In this document: in pieces, positions 1 through 8,550 of the stretch | Position numbering within the stretch: the first letter of the stretch is position 1 | How the letters are laid out: each line of letters begins with the position of its first letter | Assembly: GCA_945862235.1 (NCBI GenBank) | Contig: CAMAYU010000046.1 | Span: 1 to 33,910, forward strand | Source: Schlesneria paludicola DSM 18645 | GTDB lineage: Bacteria; Planctomycetota; Planctomycetia; Planctomycetales; Planctomycetaceae | Direction: 5' to 3' | Length of the DNA: 33,910 nucleotides | The notes under the pieces: model-generated | What the model was told of the DNA's origin: nothing | Database searches by the model: none | What the model saw: only the letters and a program-made list of their open reading frames with translations | Translations under genes and position numbers: made by a program

Positions 1-2930
1 CCGCGTTGACTGGCGGCGAGAGTTACGCCCCCAACATCGTGCCGGGGAAGAGTGCCGACAGTCCGCTGGTGAAGATGGTGGCGGGAATCGGTGACATCAC
101 GATGCCGCCCGAAGGCGACCGGCTCAGTGTGGAGGAGATCGGTTTGCTCCGCGCTTGGATTGATCAGGGAGCCAAGTGGCCCGACGAAGTGGCGGGTAAG
201 TTGAAGGACAAGTCCGACTGGTGGTCATTCAAACCGTTGCCAGCGAAAGCGGAGGGTGGAGTCTCGGTCGATGCCTTTGTCCGCGCGAAACTTGACAGTG
301 TTGGTCTGCGTCCCGCACCGCAGGCGGATCGTCGGACGCTAGTGAGAAGGATTTACTTCGACTTAATCGGGCTACCGCCGACTCCCGAAGAGGTCGAGGC
401 ATTCGTCGCCGATCCCGATCCGAAGGCTTACGACAAACTGGTCGATAGGTTGTTGGAGTCGCCGCGCTACGGTGAACGTTGGGCGCGGCACTGGCTGGAC
501 GCTGCACACTTCGCCGAGACGCACGGCCACGATCAGGACCGCATTCGCGAAAACGCGTGGCCTTACCGCGACTACCTGATTCAGTCGCTGAACGCCGACA
601 AGCCGTATGCACGCTTCGTGCAGGAGCAGGTGGCGGGAGACATCCTCTTTCCTGACGACCCGCAGGCGACGGCGGCTCTTGGGTTCCTCGCGGCCGGGCC
701 GTGGGATGAGAGTTCGCTGCAAAGCATCCGCGAAGAATCGCTCGATCGGCAGATCGCCAGATATCTCGATCGCGACGACATGATTGCCAACGTGATCAAC
801 AACTTCAGCAGCCTCACCGTGCAATGTGCCCGCTGTCACGATCACAAGTTCGACCCGATCTCGCAGGCCGACTATTACTCGTTGCAGGCGGTCTTCTCGG
901 GTGTCGAACGAGCCAACCGTCGTTACGACGCCGATCCTGCGGTCCAGCGGCGGCGGATCGAGCTGACGCGGCGCAAGTCCGAGTTGGAGAAGCCGACCGC
1001 CGAGACCACTGCCTCGCTGCTGAGTGCCAACTCCCAACGAGCCGTCGCCGACTGGGAGGACCAACTCGCGACGAAGGCCGTCGTGTGGCGAGTGCTCGAT
1101 CCGACCGAGTTCACTTCGTCCGAAGGAGCCACGCTGACGAAGCAGCCCGACAACTCGATCCTCTCCGGCGGGACGCGGCCCGAGAAAGACACGGTCTCGA
1201 TCACGGCGACCTCTCCGCTAGCCAAGGTCACGGCGATCCGGCTCGAAGTCCTCACAGACGATAGCCTGCCGATGCGCGGTCCCGGCCGTCAGGATAACGG
1301 CAACCTGCATCTCTCCGAATTCGAGGTCTATCGCGCGGGAGACGCCGCGCCGTTGGAGATCGCCCGCGCGACGGCCGACTTCGATCAAGCGGGCTGGGAG
1401 ATCACCAAGGCGATTGACAAGTCGGAGCCGACCGCGTGGGGCATTCATCCGAAGGAGGGGCAGTCGCATGTGGCCGTGTTTGAATTGAAGAGCCCCCTCA
1501 ACCTAACCGTCTTCACCGAAGATGGGGGAGACGGGACGAAATTTGCCGCGTTGAAGCTTGTTCTCAAGCAACTCCACGGTCAGCAGCATCTGATCGGCCG
1601 GATGCGGCTCGCTGTCACGGATGCGACTCCGCCGGTGAAGCTCGATGCCGTTCCCGAACGGATCGCGACGATCCTCACGACACCACGCGAGCAGCGTGCG
1701 GATGCGCAGCGCGTCGAGTTGACGGTATTTCAACAGTTGCAGGAGGTCGAGCATCAACTCGTCTCGCTGCCGAAGCCGTCTCAAATCTATGCGGTCGCCG
1801 CCGACTTCGAGCCGGACGGTGGACTGCGGCCTCCGCCGGGACCACGACCGATTCACGTGCTGCATCGCGGCGACATCCGCAGTCCACGCGAAGCGGCTCT
1901 GCCGGGAGCACTCGGCTGCGTGAAGGAGCTTCCATCGCGGTTCGCGCTGCCGAACACCACGAACGAAGCTGTCCGCCGTGCCGCGCTGGCGCAGTGGCTG
2001 ACGGACACTCGCAACCCGCTCACGTGGCGTTCCATTGTGAACCGGGTCTGGCATCACCATTTTGGTCGGGGCTTGGTCGGCACGCTCAACGACTTCGGCC
2101 ACATGGGAGAAACGCCGTCTCACCCCGAGTTGCTCGACTGGCTCGCGGTCGAGTTCCGCGACGGCGGCCAGTCGCTCAAGCAGCTTCATCGGAGGATTGT
2201 GACGAGCGAGACATACAAGCAAGCGACTGCTCAAAAACAAGCAGAGAAGACCCCTCACCCTAACCCTCTCCCGACCACCGAAGCGGCGGTGCCCGAGCCG
2301 GGGCGAGGGGGCAAGAGTCTGAATCCGAGTTCGTTCGACGCCGACAACCGCCTGCTGTGGCGGATGAACCGGACGCGGCTCGATGCCGAGAGTGTGCGTG
2401 ATGCGATTGTGGCTGTCTCGGGACGACTCGATCTGCGGATGGGCGGGCCTTCGGACCGGCAGTTCGATCTGCAACCAGGGATCCACGTCACGCCGAAGAT
2501 CGACTACGCGAAGTTTGACCTCGGCAGCGACCTCGGCCGGCGACGCAGCGTCTACCGCTTCCTGTTCCGCACGCTCCCCGATCCGTTCATGGAGACGCTC
2601 GACTGTCCCTCGGGCGATCAGATCACGCCGGCTCGCACGACCAGCGTCACCGTCCAGCAGGCCCTCGCCCTCTGGAACGACGCCTTTATCGCGCGGCACT
2701 GCGAATTCATCGCCTCGCGCATCGAGAAAGAGGTTCTCAGCCGTCAGCCGTCAGCCGACAATCCTGTTCCTGCGATCGACTCGTCCATCGACCGAGCCAT
2801 TCGCCTGATCCTCTGCCGCCCACCGACCGAAGCCGAGTCGCACGACCTGACGGAGTACGCCAGCAAACATGGCCTCGCCAACGTCTGCCGACTTCTCTTG
2901 AACTCCAACGAGTTCCTGTTCGTGAACTGA
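1..2930 (+). CDS. Planctomycete DUF1549/DUF1553 (PSCyt1-PSD1) protein, 5'-truncated by the window edge
   Basis: The frame is open from the first bases with no credible start, so the N-terminus lies outside the window. The visible start (…MPPEGDRLSVEEIGLLRAWI…) is the end of a PSCyt1 cytochrome-c-like domain. DUF1549 follows, with the RRIYFDLIGLPPTPEE and SPRYGERWARHWLD signatures and a CxxCH motif (CARCHDH, about nt 825-845). DUF1553 occupies the C-terminal third (WRSIVNRVWHHHFGRGLV; MNRTRLDAESVRDA; ending NSNEFLFVN). Between the two lies a roughly 150-residue beta-rich stretch (about nt 1180-1630) that the second copy at 27672 lacks; it may be a carbohydrate-binding-like insert. A palindromic repeat is inserted in frame at about nt 2248-2318. 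The DUF1501 partner begins 22 nt downstream. The family is very abundant in Planctomycetes and is thought to be exported; its biochemical role is not established. Family assignment is very secure. Confidence 0.95.
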   Translation, partial: ALTGGESYAPNIVPGKSADSPLVKMVAGIGDITMPPEGDRLSVEEIGLLRAWIDQGAKWPDEVAGKLKDKSDWWSFKPLPAKAEGGVSVDAFVRAKLDSVGLRPAPQADRRTLVRRIYFDLIGLPPTPEEVEAFVADPDPKAYDKLVDRLLESPRYGERWARHWLDAAHFAETHGHDQDRIRENAWPYRDYLIQSLNADKPYARFVQEQVAGDILFPDDPQATAALGFLAAGPWDESSLQSIREESLDRQIARYLDRDDMIANVINNFSSLTVQCARCHDHKFDPISQADYYSLQAVFSGVERANRRYDADPAVQRRRIELTRRKSELEKPTAETTASLLSANSQRAVADWEDQLATKAVVWRVLDPTEFTSSEGATLTKQPDNSILSGGTRPEKDTVSITATSPLAKVTAIRLEVLTDDSLPMRGPGRQDNGNLHLSEFEVYRAGDAAPLEIARATADFDQAGWEITKAIDKSEPTAWGIHPKEGQSHVAVFELKSPLNLTVFTEDGGDGTKFAALKLVLKQLHGQQHLIGRMRLAVTDATPPVKLDAVPERIATILTTPREQRADAQRVELTVFQQLQEVEHQLVSLPKPSQIYAVAADFEPDGGLRPPPGPRPIHVLHRGDIRSPREAALPGALGCVKELPSRFALPNTTNEAVRRAALAQWLTDTRNPLTWRSIVNRVWHHHFGRGLVGTLNDFGHMGETPSHPELLDWLAVEFRDGGQSLKQLHRRIVTSETYKQATAQKQAEKTPHPNPLPTTEAAVPEPGRGGKSLNPSSFDADNRLLWRMNRTRLDAESVRDAIVAVSGRLDLRMGGPSDRQFDLQPGIHVTPKIDYAKFDLGSDLGRRRSVYRFLFRTLPDPFMETLDCPSGDQITPARTTSVTVQQALALWNDAFIARHCEFIASRIEKEVLSRQPSADNPVPAIDSSIDRAIRLILCRPPTEAESHDLTEYASKHGLANVCRLLLNSNEFLFVN
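2248..2318 (+). repeat. CCCTCACCCTAACCC-family repeat, copy 1, inside a coding region
   Basis: CCCCTCACCCTAACCCTCTC begins the element and GGGGCGAGGGGGC closes it, with an enlarged middle (about 26 nt, CGACCACCGAAGCGGCGGTG). It keeps the reading frame of the DUF1553 domain, encoding TPHPNPLPTTEAAVPEPGRG in a loop between SETYKQ and DNRLLWRMNRTRL. Confidence 0.88.
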
Positions 2931-2952
2931 TGACGTGACGTGGAGATCGAAC

Positions 2953-4380
2953 ATGAGAAACGACATGAATCGACGCGAGTTCGCCCAGAGTCTCGGTGGC
3001 GGTTTCGGTGCCGTCGCATTGACTGAACTGCTCGCCAACTCGGGTGCCTACGCCGATGAGCCGAAACCCAATCTGAACGGCGGTGTGCATCATCCGGCGA
3101 AGGTCAAGCGGATCATCCAGCTCTTCATGAACGGCGGCGCGAGTCAGATGGACTTGTTCGACTACAAGCCCGAGCTGTTCAAGAAGGCCGGTGAGAAGTT
3201 CGATCCCGGTGACGGGCAGCTCGTCGAGGCGGCCACGAGTGCGCCGGGGAATGTCCTCAAGCCGCCGTTCGAGTTTCGTCAGCACGGCGAGTGCGGGCGG
3301 TGGGTCAGCGATCAGTTGCCTCATCTGGCGAAGCATGTCGATGGGATGGCCTTTCTGATGGCGATGCAGTCGCGGACGAACGTCCATGGGCCGGGCAGCT
3401 ACCTCATGAACACCGGCTTCCTGCTGCCGGGCTTTCCGTGTCTGGGGGCGTGGGTCAGCTATGGCCTCGGCAGCCTGACCGACAACCTGCCGACGTTTGT
3501 CGTTCTGCCGGACGCGCGCGGGCTGCCTTACAACAACAAGGGGAACTTCGGCTCGGGGTTTCTGCCGGTGTCTCATCAGGGAACGATTGTCAACACGGGG
3601 GCGGCCGAACTGATTGCCGACTTGAAGGCTCCCGCATCGGCAAAGTTCATCACGCCCGAGGCCGATCGCGAGGGGTTGGCTCTACTCCAGAAGTTGAATC
3701 GCACGCATCTCGCCGCGAGCGACAACGACTCGCGACTGGAGGCCCGCATCAAATCGTATGAGTTGGCCGCCAAGATGCAGCTCAGCGCGCCTGAGGCGTT
3801 TGATGTCGCTTCAGAGACTGAGGCGACTCAGAAGGCTTACGGTCTCGACGAGAAGCCGACAGAAGATTTCGGGCGGCGTTGTCTGCTGGCGCGGCGGCTG
3901 ATTGAGCGGGGCGTGCGCTTCGTCCAGGTCTGGAGCGGAGCGGGAGGCGCGTCGAACAACTGGGACAATCACACCAGCATCGTGAAGGAACTCCCGCCGA
4001 TGTGCCTCTCGACCGACAAGCCGATCGCGGCGTTGCTCGGGGACCTCAAGCAGCGCGGGCTGCTCGACGACACGCTCATCCTGTGGAACACCGAGTTCGG
4101 CAGGATGCCGTTCTCGCAGTCGAGCGAAGGCCGCGACCACAACGGCGGCTCGTTCGTCGGCTGGATGGCGGGTGCGGGCGTGAAGGGAGGCACGTCTTAC
4201 GGCGAAAGCGATCCGTGGGCATGGAAGGCCGCGCGCGATGTGACGACCAATTACGACTTCCACGCGACGGTGCTGCATCTGCTCGGCATCGACCACGAGC
4301 GACTGACCGTCCGCCACAACGGAGCCAACCGCCGCCTGACCGATGTCCACGGGCACGTCGTGCGAGCTGTGTTGTTGTGA
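2953..4380 (+). CDS. DUF1501 family protein with twin-arginine leader
   Basis: A 475-residue protein. The ATG at 2953 is chosen because GGAG (2942-2945) sits 7 nt upstream; the frame could be opened at a GTG at 2935 or restarted at an ATG at 2965. The N-terminus MRNDMNRREFAQSLGGGFGA has paired arginines before a hydrophobic segment ending near SGAYA, consistent with Tat export. DUF1501 landmarks are FMNGGASQMDLFDYKPEL, NTEFGRMPFSQSSEGRDHN and DFHATVLHLLGIDHERLT. The fold is related to sulfatases and alkaline phosphatases, but the substrate is unknown. It directly follows the DUF1549/DUF1553 gene and is very probably cotranscribed and functionally paired with it. The second pair at 27672-32014 repeats this order. 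Confidence 0.95.
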   Translation: MRNDMNRREFAQSLGGGFGAVALTELLANSGAYADEPKPNLNGGVHHPAKVKRIIQLFMNGGASQMDLFDYKPELFKKAGEKFDPGDGQLVEAATSAPGNVLKPPFEFRQHGECGRWVSDQLPHLAKHVDGMAFLMAMQSRTNVHGPGSYLMNTGFLLPGFPCLGAWVSYGLGSLTDNLPTFVVLPDARGLPYNNKGNFGSGFLPVSHQGTIVNTGAAELIADLKAPASAKFITPEADREGLALLQKLNRTHLAASDNDSRLEARIKSYELAAKMQLSAPEAFDVASETEATQKAYGLDEKPTEDFGRRCLLARRLIERGVRFVQVWSGAGGASNNWDNHTSIVKELPPMCLSTDKPIAALLGDLKQRGLLDDTLILWNTEFGRMPFSQSSEGRDHNGGSFVGWMAGAGVKGGTSYGESDPWAWKAARDVTTNYDFHATVLHLLGIDHERLTVRHNGANRRLTDVHGHVVRAVLL

Positions 4381-4484
4381 TTGATGTTTCACCAAGTTCT
4401 CACCTGCATTGAGCACGAGGTTGCACGCCAACGCGAATGACTCGTTTAGGAGCGCGGCCGCAATCACTTCCCGAACTCAAACTT

Positions 4485-4571
4485 GTGTGGCTGGGGTCGG
4501 CGCTTCGCCGCCCCCAGATTGGGGTGAATCCCGCTTCGCTGGGGGCCGCGAAGCGCCGACCCCAGCCACAC
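4485..4571. repeat. Long inverted repeat, 33-nt arms
   Basis: The left arm (4485-4517) and right arm (4539-4571) are complementary at 32 of 33 positions, around a 21-nt spacer. Weaker complementarity continues outward (GCCGCAATCACTT at about 4459 against AAGTGATTGCGGC at about 4577), so the full element may span about 4450-4595. It lies between the convergent DUF1501 gene (+) and rpsT (-). There is no T-tract, so it is not a typical terminator. It is probably a dispersed intergenic repeat, but only one copy is in this window. Confidence 0.85.
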
Positions 4572-4603
4572 TCGGAAAGTGATTGCGGCTCCGTTCCTTA
4601 AGC

Positions 4604-4680
4604 GCAAGCCAAAGGCGAGCGCGGAGGGGGGAACAGTATTGATGGACTGTGCCGCGCCTCCACGCTCGCCTTTGGCTTGC
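4604..4680. repeat. Inverted repeat, 24-nt arms
   Basis: Arms 4604-4627 and 4657-4680 pair with one mismatch around a 29-nt spacer. The arm core reads GCAAGCCAAAGGCGAGCG. It is unrelated in sequence to its neighbour at 4485-4571. Together the two elements fill most of the 474-base gene-free stretch 4381-4854. Confidence 0.85.
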
Positions 4681-4758
4681 GGTTAAACGAAATGCGGCTT
4701 GCGTGGTTCGAACTGTGCGACATCCAGGCTAAAACTTCCTCGGAATTCAGTGAGCGGT

Positions 4759-4802
4759 AAAAATACGAACAGCCCGCTGGTGGTTTCACCAGCGGGCTGT
4801 TC
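4759..4802 (-). terminator. Rho-independent terminator of rpsT
   Basis: A perfect 16-bp stem (4767-4782 with 4787-4802) has a 4-nt loop. On the minus strand it is followed by five T residues (complement of AAAAA at 4759-4763). It lies about 50 nt past the rpsT stop codon. Confidence 0.85.
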
Positions 4803-4854
4803 GATGTCATTCAGTTCTGCGGGCAACGTATCCAGACGCCGAGGCGTCTCAGAG

Positions 4855-5166
4855 CTATGTTGCGACCGCACCCTCGGTAGGCTTCGGGGCCGAGAGCTTG
4901 TTGATGAGCTTTGTCAGCCGCGACTTGTCTCGTGCCGCTTTGTTGCGGTGGATCAAGTGCTTGGCAGCGGATTGATCGAGCTTCTTGACCGCGACCAACA
5001 AGGCCGACTTGGCGTCATCGACCGACTTCTCTCCCGTGGGGACAGCAGCGGCAGACGCTCGCACCTTCTTAATAGTCGTTCGCAGCGCGGATCGCTGCTG
5101 CTTGTTGCGGACGCGACGACGTTCGTCTTTTCGGAGGGCACGAGTGGCGCTACCAGTGTTCGGCAT
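4855..5166 (-). CDS. rpsT: 30S ribosomal protein S20
   Basis: A 103-residue basic protein that binds 16S rRNA early in 30S assembly. The family pattern is clear: N-terminal [20 protein letters not shown], then TTIKKVR, and a C-terminal helix with [18 protein letters not shown]. Length and charge fit S20. The open frame extends upstream to 5295, but the start is placed at the ATG at 5166 because the family motif begins there. No clear Shine-Dalgarno precedes it. It lies downstream of the TPR gene with a roughly 200-nt gap holding a promoter-like sequence, and it ends in a strong terminator, so it is probably its own transcription unit. S20 expression is post-transcriptionally controlled in E. 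coli; nothing here proves the same. Confidence 0.95.
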   Translation of the reverse strand: MPNTGSATRALRKDERRRVRNKQQRSALRTTIKKVRASAAAVPTGEKSVDDAKSALLVAVKKLDQSAAKHLIHRNKAARDKSRLTKLINKLSAPKPTEGAVAT

Positions 5167-5252
5167 AAAGTGGTCAACCAGAAGACTGTTCAGTGAAAAC
5201 TGGCGGAAAAAATCAGACCCCACGCGAACCGCCGTTCCGCGCGAGGGCGGGG

Positions 5253-5281
5253 AGTATAGCCACAGCCCGGAAGGCTCGCCA
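5253..5281 (-). promoter_or_regulatory. Candidate sigma-70-type promoter of rpsT
   Basis: On the minus strand a TATACT hexamer (complement of 5253-5258) is followed at once by CCCCGCCC, about 86 nt before the rpsT start. The hexamer 17 nt upstream is TGGCGA, only 3 of 6 against TTGACA. The same TATACT-CCGCC block occurs upstream of the ABC permease and, in a variant form, the PQQ-like gene. This is inference from sequence only. Confidence 0.4.
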
Positions 5282-5369
5282 GTCAGTCGGTTCACTCACG
5301 GAAAAATCCTGCGAGGATGTCCAAATGACTGGAAAACAGCCTGTAATTGGCTGTTTCGATCCCGGCGTG

Positions 5370-6827
5370 CTACTCCTCCGAGTCGCCCAAGCCGCCGCTG
5401 CCCGATTGACCCAACTCTCCTTGAATCTTCTCCAACCGGGCGCTGACATCCTTATAGGAGTAGTCGAGCCCCAGAATCTCCAAGTAGTGCGTCTCCGCCG
5501 TCGTCAGATCTTTTGCTTCCTCGGCCAGCCGACCTAACCAGTAATGGCAGTCCTTGAACGGTTGAGGATGCTCGTTGGCGCTGAGCTTCTCGAGCGCCTT
5601 CTTGAACTGGCGCGTGGCCAACGGGTTTTGCTTCTGCTTGAGAAAGCACATCCCCAGATTGACCAAAACTTGGGCTTCCAGTCGCACATCCTTGGACGCG
5701 GCTTGCAGTAGAGGGATCGCCAGCGCGGGCTTGTTCGCCTGCATGAACCGCTGAGCCAGTTCGTTCTTCAGCTTGAGGTCGCTGGGATAGCGTTCCGACC
5801 GGCGGCTGAAGACTTCGATTTCCTGTTCGAGCAATTCCTTCGCCAAGTCGATGCGGTTCTGCTTGGCGACGGCATCGTCCGGATTCTGGCTGGCCGCTTC
5901 TTTGGCGAAGAGCAGGTTGCGGCGAACCATCTCAATTTCGATGTCTTCCATTTGCTCGCGGACGTTCGGGTCGCCGCTCACATCCAGTCCTTGCTTGAAC
6001 GCACCGGCGGCCTTTTCAAATTGCCCTTCGCGTTTGTAGTAGTCGGCCAGCTTGAGATAGCCCGCAACGTTGGCCGGTTCCTTTTTGATGGCTCGGAGGA
6101 GATCGTTCTCGGCTGACTCACCTGGTGCCAGTACGTCCTGGGGATTCTTGGCACCGTCTTTGACGGAGTCTCCGTAGCCGAGCTTCGGTGCGGTCGGGAC
6201 ATCGCGCGTATTCTGTGCCCCTTCGTAGCCACCTCGGTCGATGACTTGGTCCGCGCCGAGTCCCGTGATCTTCGTACGAACCTCGCCATTCAGCGGATCG
6301 AGCTTAATCACCTTTTCGAGCGTCTTCACGGCGTTGTTGTAGTCCCGCCGCAGTTCGTAGACGCGAGCCAGCGCGATCAGCATGTCCTTGTTCTCGGGCG
6401 CGTTCTCGATGGCCGTTTCGTAAGCAAACGTAGCGACTTCGAGGCAGCCCCGTTCGCGACACGCTTCTCCAAGATCTGCATTGAAGTGAGCGTCCCACGG
6501 GTTGATCGCAAGGCCCTCTTCCGCCGCGAGATCCATCTCCGTCCAGTTCTTGGCACCGCGAGCCTTCTTGACCTTCGAGCGGACGCTGTTGACTGACAGG
6601 AACGCCATACTTTTGCCCGACTTGTTGTCTTTGTACTTCTTGCGTTGGACTCCGCGCAACGACTGCCGGTACATCAAGTTGTCCGGAGCCATCTTGATCG
6701 CCACGCCGAACATCTCCACGGCGTACTCCCAGTTCTGCTTGGCCATCGCCTCCGTCGCCTTCTTAAAGCAGTCGGCGGCAAACTTTCGCTTGCGAGTCTC
6801 TTCGGGGGAAATTCCATCGGTGGACAT
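5370..6827 (-). CDS. Tetratricopeptide-repeat protein
   Basis: A 485-residue, apparently soluble protein without signal peptide or membrane segment, so probably cytoplasmic. Degenerate 34-residue TPR helices are spread along it, for example AMAKQNWEYAVEMFGVAI near the N-terminus and VYELRRDYNNAVKTLEKVI in the middle. Further units follow (YKREGQFEKAAGAFKQGL, QKQNPLATRQFKKALEKL), and it ends in a Gly/Ser/acidic tail. TPRs act as protein-interaction scaffolds; the partner is unknown. The start is placed at the ATG at 6827 (MSTDGISPEE), but an in-frame ATG at 6848 is also possible and neither has a strong ribosome-binding site. It is divergent from the PQQ-like gene and upstream of rpsT. Confidence 0.85.
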   Translation of the reverse strand: MSTDGISPEETRKRKFAADCFKKATEAMAKQNWEYAVEMFGVAIKMAPDNLMYRQSLRGVQRKKYKDNKSGKSMAFLSVNSVRSKVKKARGAKNWTEMDLAAEEGLAINPWDAHFNADLGEACRERGCLEVATFAYETAIENAPENKDMLIALARVYELRRDYNNAVKTLEKVIKLDPLNGEVRTKITGLGADQVIDRGGYEGAQNTRDVPTAPKLGYGDSVKDGAKNPQDVLAPGESAENDLLRAIKKEPANVAGYLKLADYYKREGQFEKAAGAFKQGLDVSGDPNVREQMEDIEIEMVRRNLLFAKEAASQNPDDAVAKQNRIDLAKELLEQEIEVFSRRSERYPSDLKLKNELAQRFMQANKPALAIPLLQAASKDVRLEAQVLVNLGMCFLKQKQNPLATRQFKKALEKLSANEHPQPFKDCHYWLGRLAEEAKDLTTAETHYLEILGLDYSYKDVSARLEKIQGELGQSGSGGLGDSEE

Positions 6828-6923
6828 GGCTGAGGTCTCACGAGTCATCTGGGTTACGAAGAAGCAAGCCACAACCAAGCCTCGCCGAAATGGTTCCCGG
6901 TGGGGCTTAGTTCCAAGAGTTGA

Positions 6924-6935
6924 GGCGGCAGTTTA
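6924..6935 (-). promoter_or_regulatory. Possible -10 region of the TPR gene
   Basis: On the minus strand TAAACT (complement of 6930-6935) is followed one base later by CCGCC, about 100 nt before the TPR start. It resembles the TATACT-CCGCC block of three other genes here. No convincing -35 element was found. Confidence 0.25.
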
Positions 6936-6995
6936 ACAGAACGGGATAATTGCGGACACCGGTCCTGCGACCTCGAAACGGCTCGATCACGTCCG

Positions 6996-7025
6996 TTGCG
7001 AGTCTCTTCGCGACCCACCTATACT
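6996..7025 (+). promoter_or_regulatory. Candidate promoter of the PQQ-like propeller gene
   Basis: TTGCGA (6996-7001, 4 of 6 to consensus) and TATACT (7020-7025, 5 of 6) are separated by 18 nt. CACGCC follows directly, and the leader to the ATG at 7118 is about 90 nt. It has the best -35/-10 combination seen in the window. Confidence 0.5.
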
Positions 7026-7117
7026 CACGCCGCTTTCGACTGCCTGTGGCCTCGTCCTGACGCCGCTCCCGCCCGTCGATCCCCTCGACCCCTCCCCGCC
7101 TTGATTTGGAGAAAGCC

Positions 7118-8422
7118 ATGCCCCGGCTGGTTGCTGTGTTTGCCTTGGTGTTTGTCGGACTGACTTCCGTGGCGATGACCTTCGCCCTCGAACCGTCTGC
7201 CAAGGGATCCAAAGATTGGCCTCAATGGCGCGGACCGAATCGCGACAACAAGAGTTCGCAAACCGGAATGCTGACCAATTGGGGTGACGGCGGTCCCAAG
7301 CTCGCATGGAAGATTGAGGGGATGGGCGACGGCTATGCCAGCGTGTCGGTCATGGGCGACCGTCTCTACTCGACGGGCAACGTCGAGGGTTCGCAGAGTG
7401 TCATCGCGGTTGATCTCGGCTCGCAGAAGATACTGTGGACCCAGCCGCTCACCGACAATACGAAGCACGGCTACGAAGGCTCGCGCTGCACGCCGACAGT
7501 GGATGGAGACCGGCTGTACGTCGTCTCGTCCAACGGCCAGATTTCGTGCCTCAAGTCGGCCGATGGTTCGGTCGTCTGGAAGAAGGAATTCAACAAGGAA
7601 TGGCGCGGCCGGATGATGTCGGGCTGGGGCTACTCCGAGTCTCCACTGGTCGATGACAAGTGGGTCCTCTGCACGCCCGGCAGCAGCGATGCCATGATCG
7701 TGGCCCTCGACAAAATGACCGGCGACGAAGTCTGGAAGTCGGCTGTTCCAGATCAGGGTGAGGCGGGCAAGCCGGGAGCCGGTTATTCGTCGATCATCGT
7801 CAGCAACGGCGCGGGCGTGAAGCAGTACGTGCAACTGATCGGACGTGGCCTGATCGGCGTGCGAGCCAGCGATGGCAAGCACCTGTGGAGCTATAACCGC
7901 ATCGCCAATGGGACGGCCGACATCCCAACGCCGATCGCTCAAGGCGACTATGTCTTCGGCTCCTCCGGCTACGGCGACGGTGGCTCGGGACTGGTGAAGC
8001 TCGTCAAAGATGGAGAGGGAGTGCAGGCGGTCGAGCAGTACTACAAGCCCGGCAAGGAACTGCAAAACCATCACGGCGGCATGGTCCTCGTTGGCGATCA
8101 CCTCTACTTCGGCCACGGCCACAACAAGGGCTTCCCCGTTTGTGTGGACCTGCTGTCGGGCGAGAAGAAGTGGGAAGGGAACAGCCGCGACATCGGCAAC
8201 GGTTCCGCCGCCATCACCTACGCCGACGGACACATCGTCTTCCGTTATCAAAGCGGCGCGGTCGCCTTGGTCGAAGCGACTCCCGAAAAGTTCACGCTGA
8301 AAGGCGTCTTCAAGCCCGAAGTCCAAATCCGCGAATCCTGGGCACACCCGGTCATCTGCAACGGCAAGCTCTACCTCCGCGAGCAGAACACGCTGATGTG
8401 CTATGAGATCGCCAAGAACTGA
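7118..8422 (+). CDS. Secreted PQQ-like beta-propeller repeat protein
   Basis: A 434-residue protein. The ATG at 7118 is preceded by GGAG (7108-7111) at 6 nt; the frame could open at a TTG at 7106. A signal peptide is evident (MPRLVAVFALVFVGLTSVAM, cleavage probably near TFA). DWPQWRGPNRDNKS is the usual opening of planctomycete PQQ-like/BamB-like proteins. Several W-containing blades follow (LGSQKILWTQPL, KSADGSVVWKKEF, DKMTGDEVWKSA, RASDGKHLWSYN, LLSGEKKWEG). The fold resembles quinoprotein dehydrogenases, but no dehydrogenase catalytic set is recognised, so a scaffold or binding role is as likely as an enzymatic one. A strong hairpin follows 29 nt after the stop. Confidence 0.9.
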   Translation: MPRLVAVFALVFVGLTSVAMTFALEPSAKGSKDWPQWRGPNRDNKSSQTGMLTNWGDGGPKLAWKIEGMGDGYASVSVMGDRLYSTGNVEGSQSVIAVDLGSQKILWTQPLTDNTKHGYEGSRCTPTVDGDRLYVVSSNGQISCLKSADGSVVWKKEFNKEWRGRMMSGWGYSESPLVDDKWVLCTPGSSDAMIVALDKMTGDEVWKSAVPDQGEAGKPGAGYSSIIVSNGAGVKQYVQLIGRGLIGVRASDGKHLWSYNRIANGTADIPTPIAQGDYVFGSSGYGDGGSGLVKLVKDGEGVQAVEQYYKPGKELQNHHGGMVLVGDHLYFGHGHNKGFPVCVDLLSGEKKWEGNSRDIGNGSAAITYADGHIVFRYQSGAVALVEATPEKFTLKGVFKPEVQIRESWAHPVICNGKLYLREQNTLMCYEIAKN

Positions 8423-8451
8423 GACGACTCGGCCGACACCCCGCAGTAATG

Positions 8452-8485
8452 AAGAAGCCCGGCATTTCCGAATGCCGGGCTTCTT
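8452..8485. terminator. Hairpin terminator between convergent genes
   Basis: A perfect 15-bp stem (8452-8466 with 8471-8485) has a TCCG tetraloop. The right arm ends TTCTT and is followed by GTGTTCTT on the + strand. It can terminate the propeller gene, and because it is symmetrical it may also serve the convergent gene ending at 8551. Confidence 0.75.
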
Positions 8486-8550
8486 GTGTTCTTGGCGACA
8501 TTCTTCCAGCCTCTTCGAGGCTGAAAACAAATCGACCGGTGTCTTGCGAA

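Noticed and set aside
1503..2699. Minus-strand open frame opposite the first DUF1553 domain (398 codons)
   Set aside because: Arg-rich shadow translation; the plus strand is unambiguous.
8508..8524. CAGCCTCTTCGAGGCTG hairpin as terminator of the gene ending at 8551
   Set aside because: The stem is only 7 bp and on the minus strand no T-tract follows; the hairpin at 8452-8485 is the better candidate.
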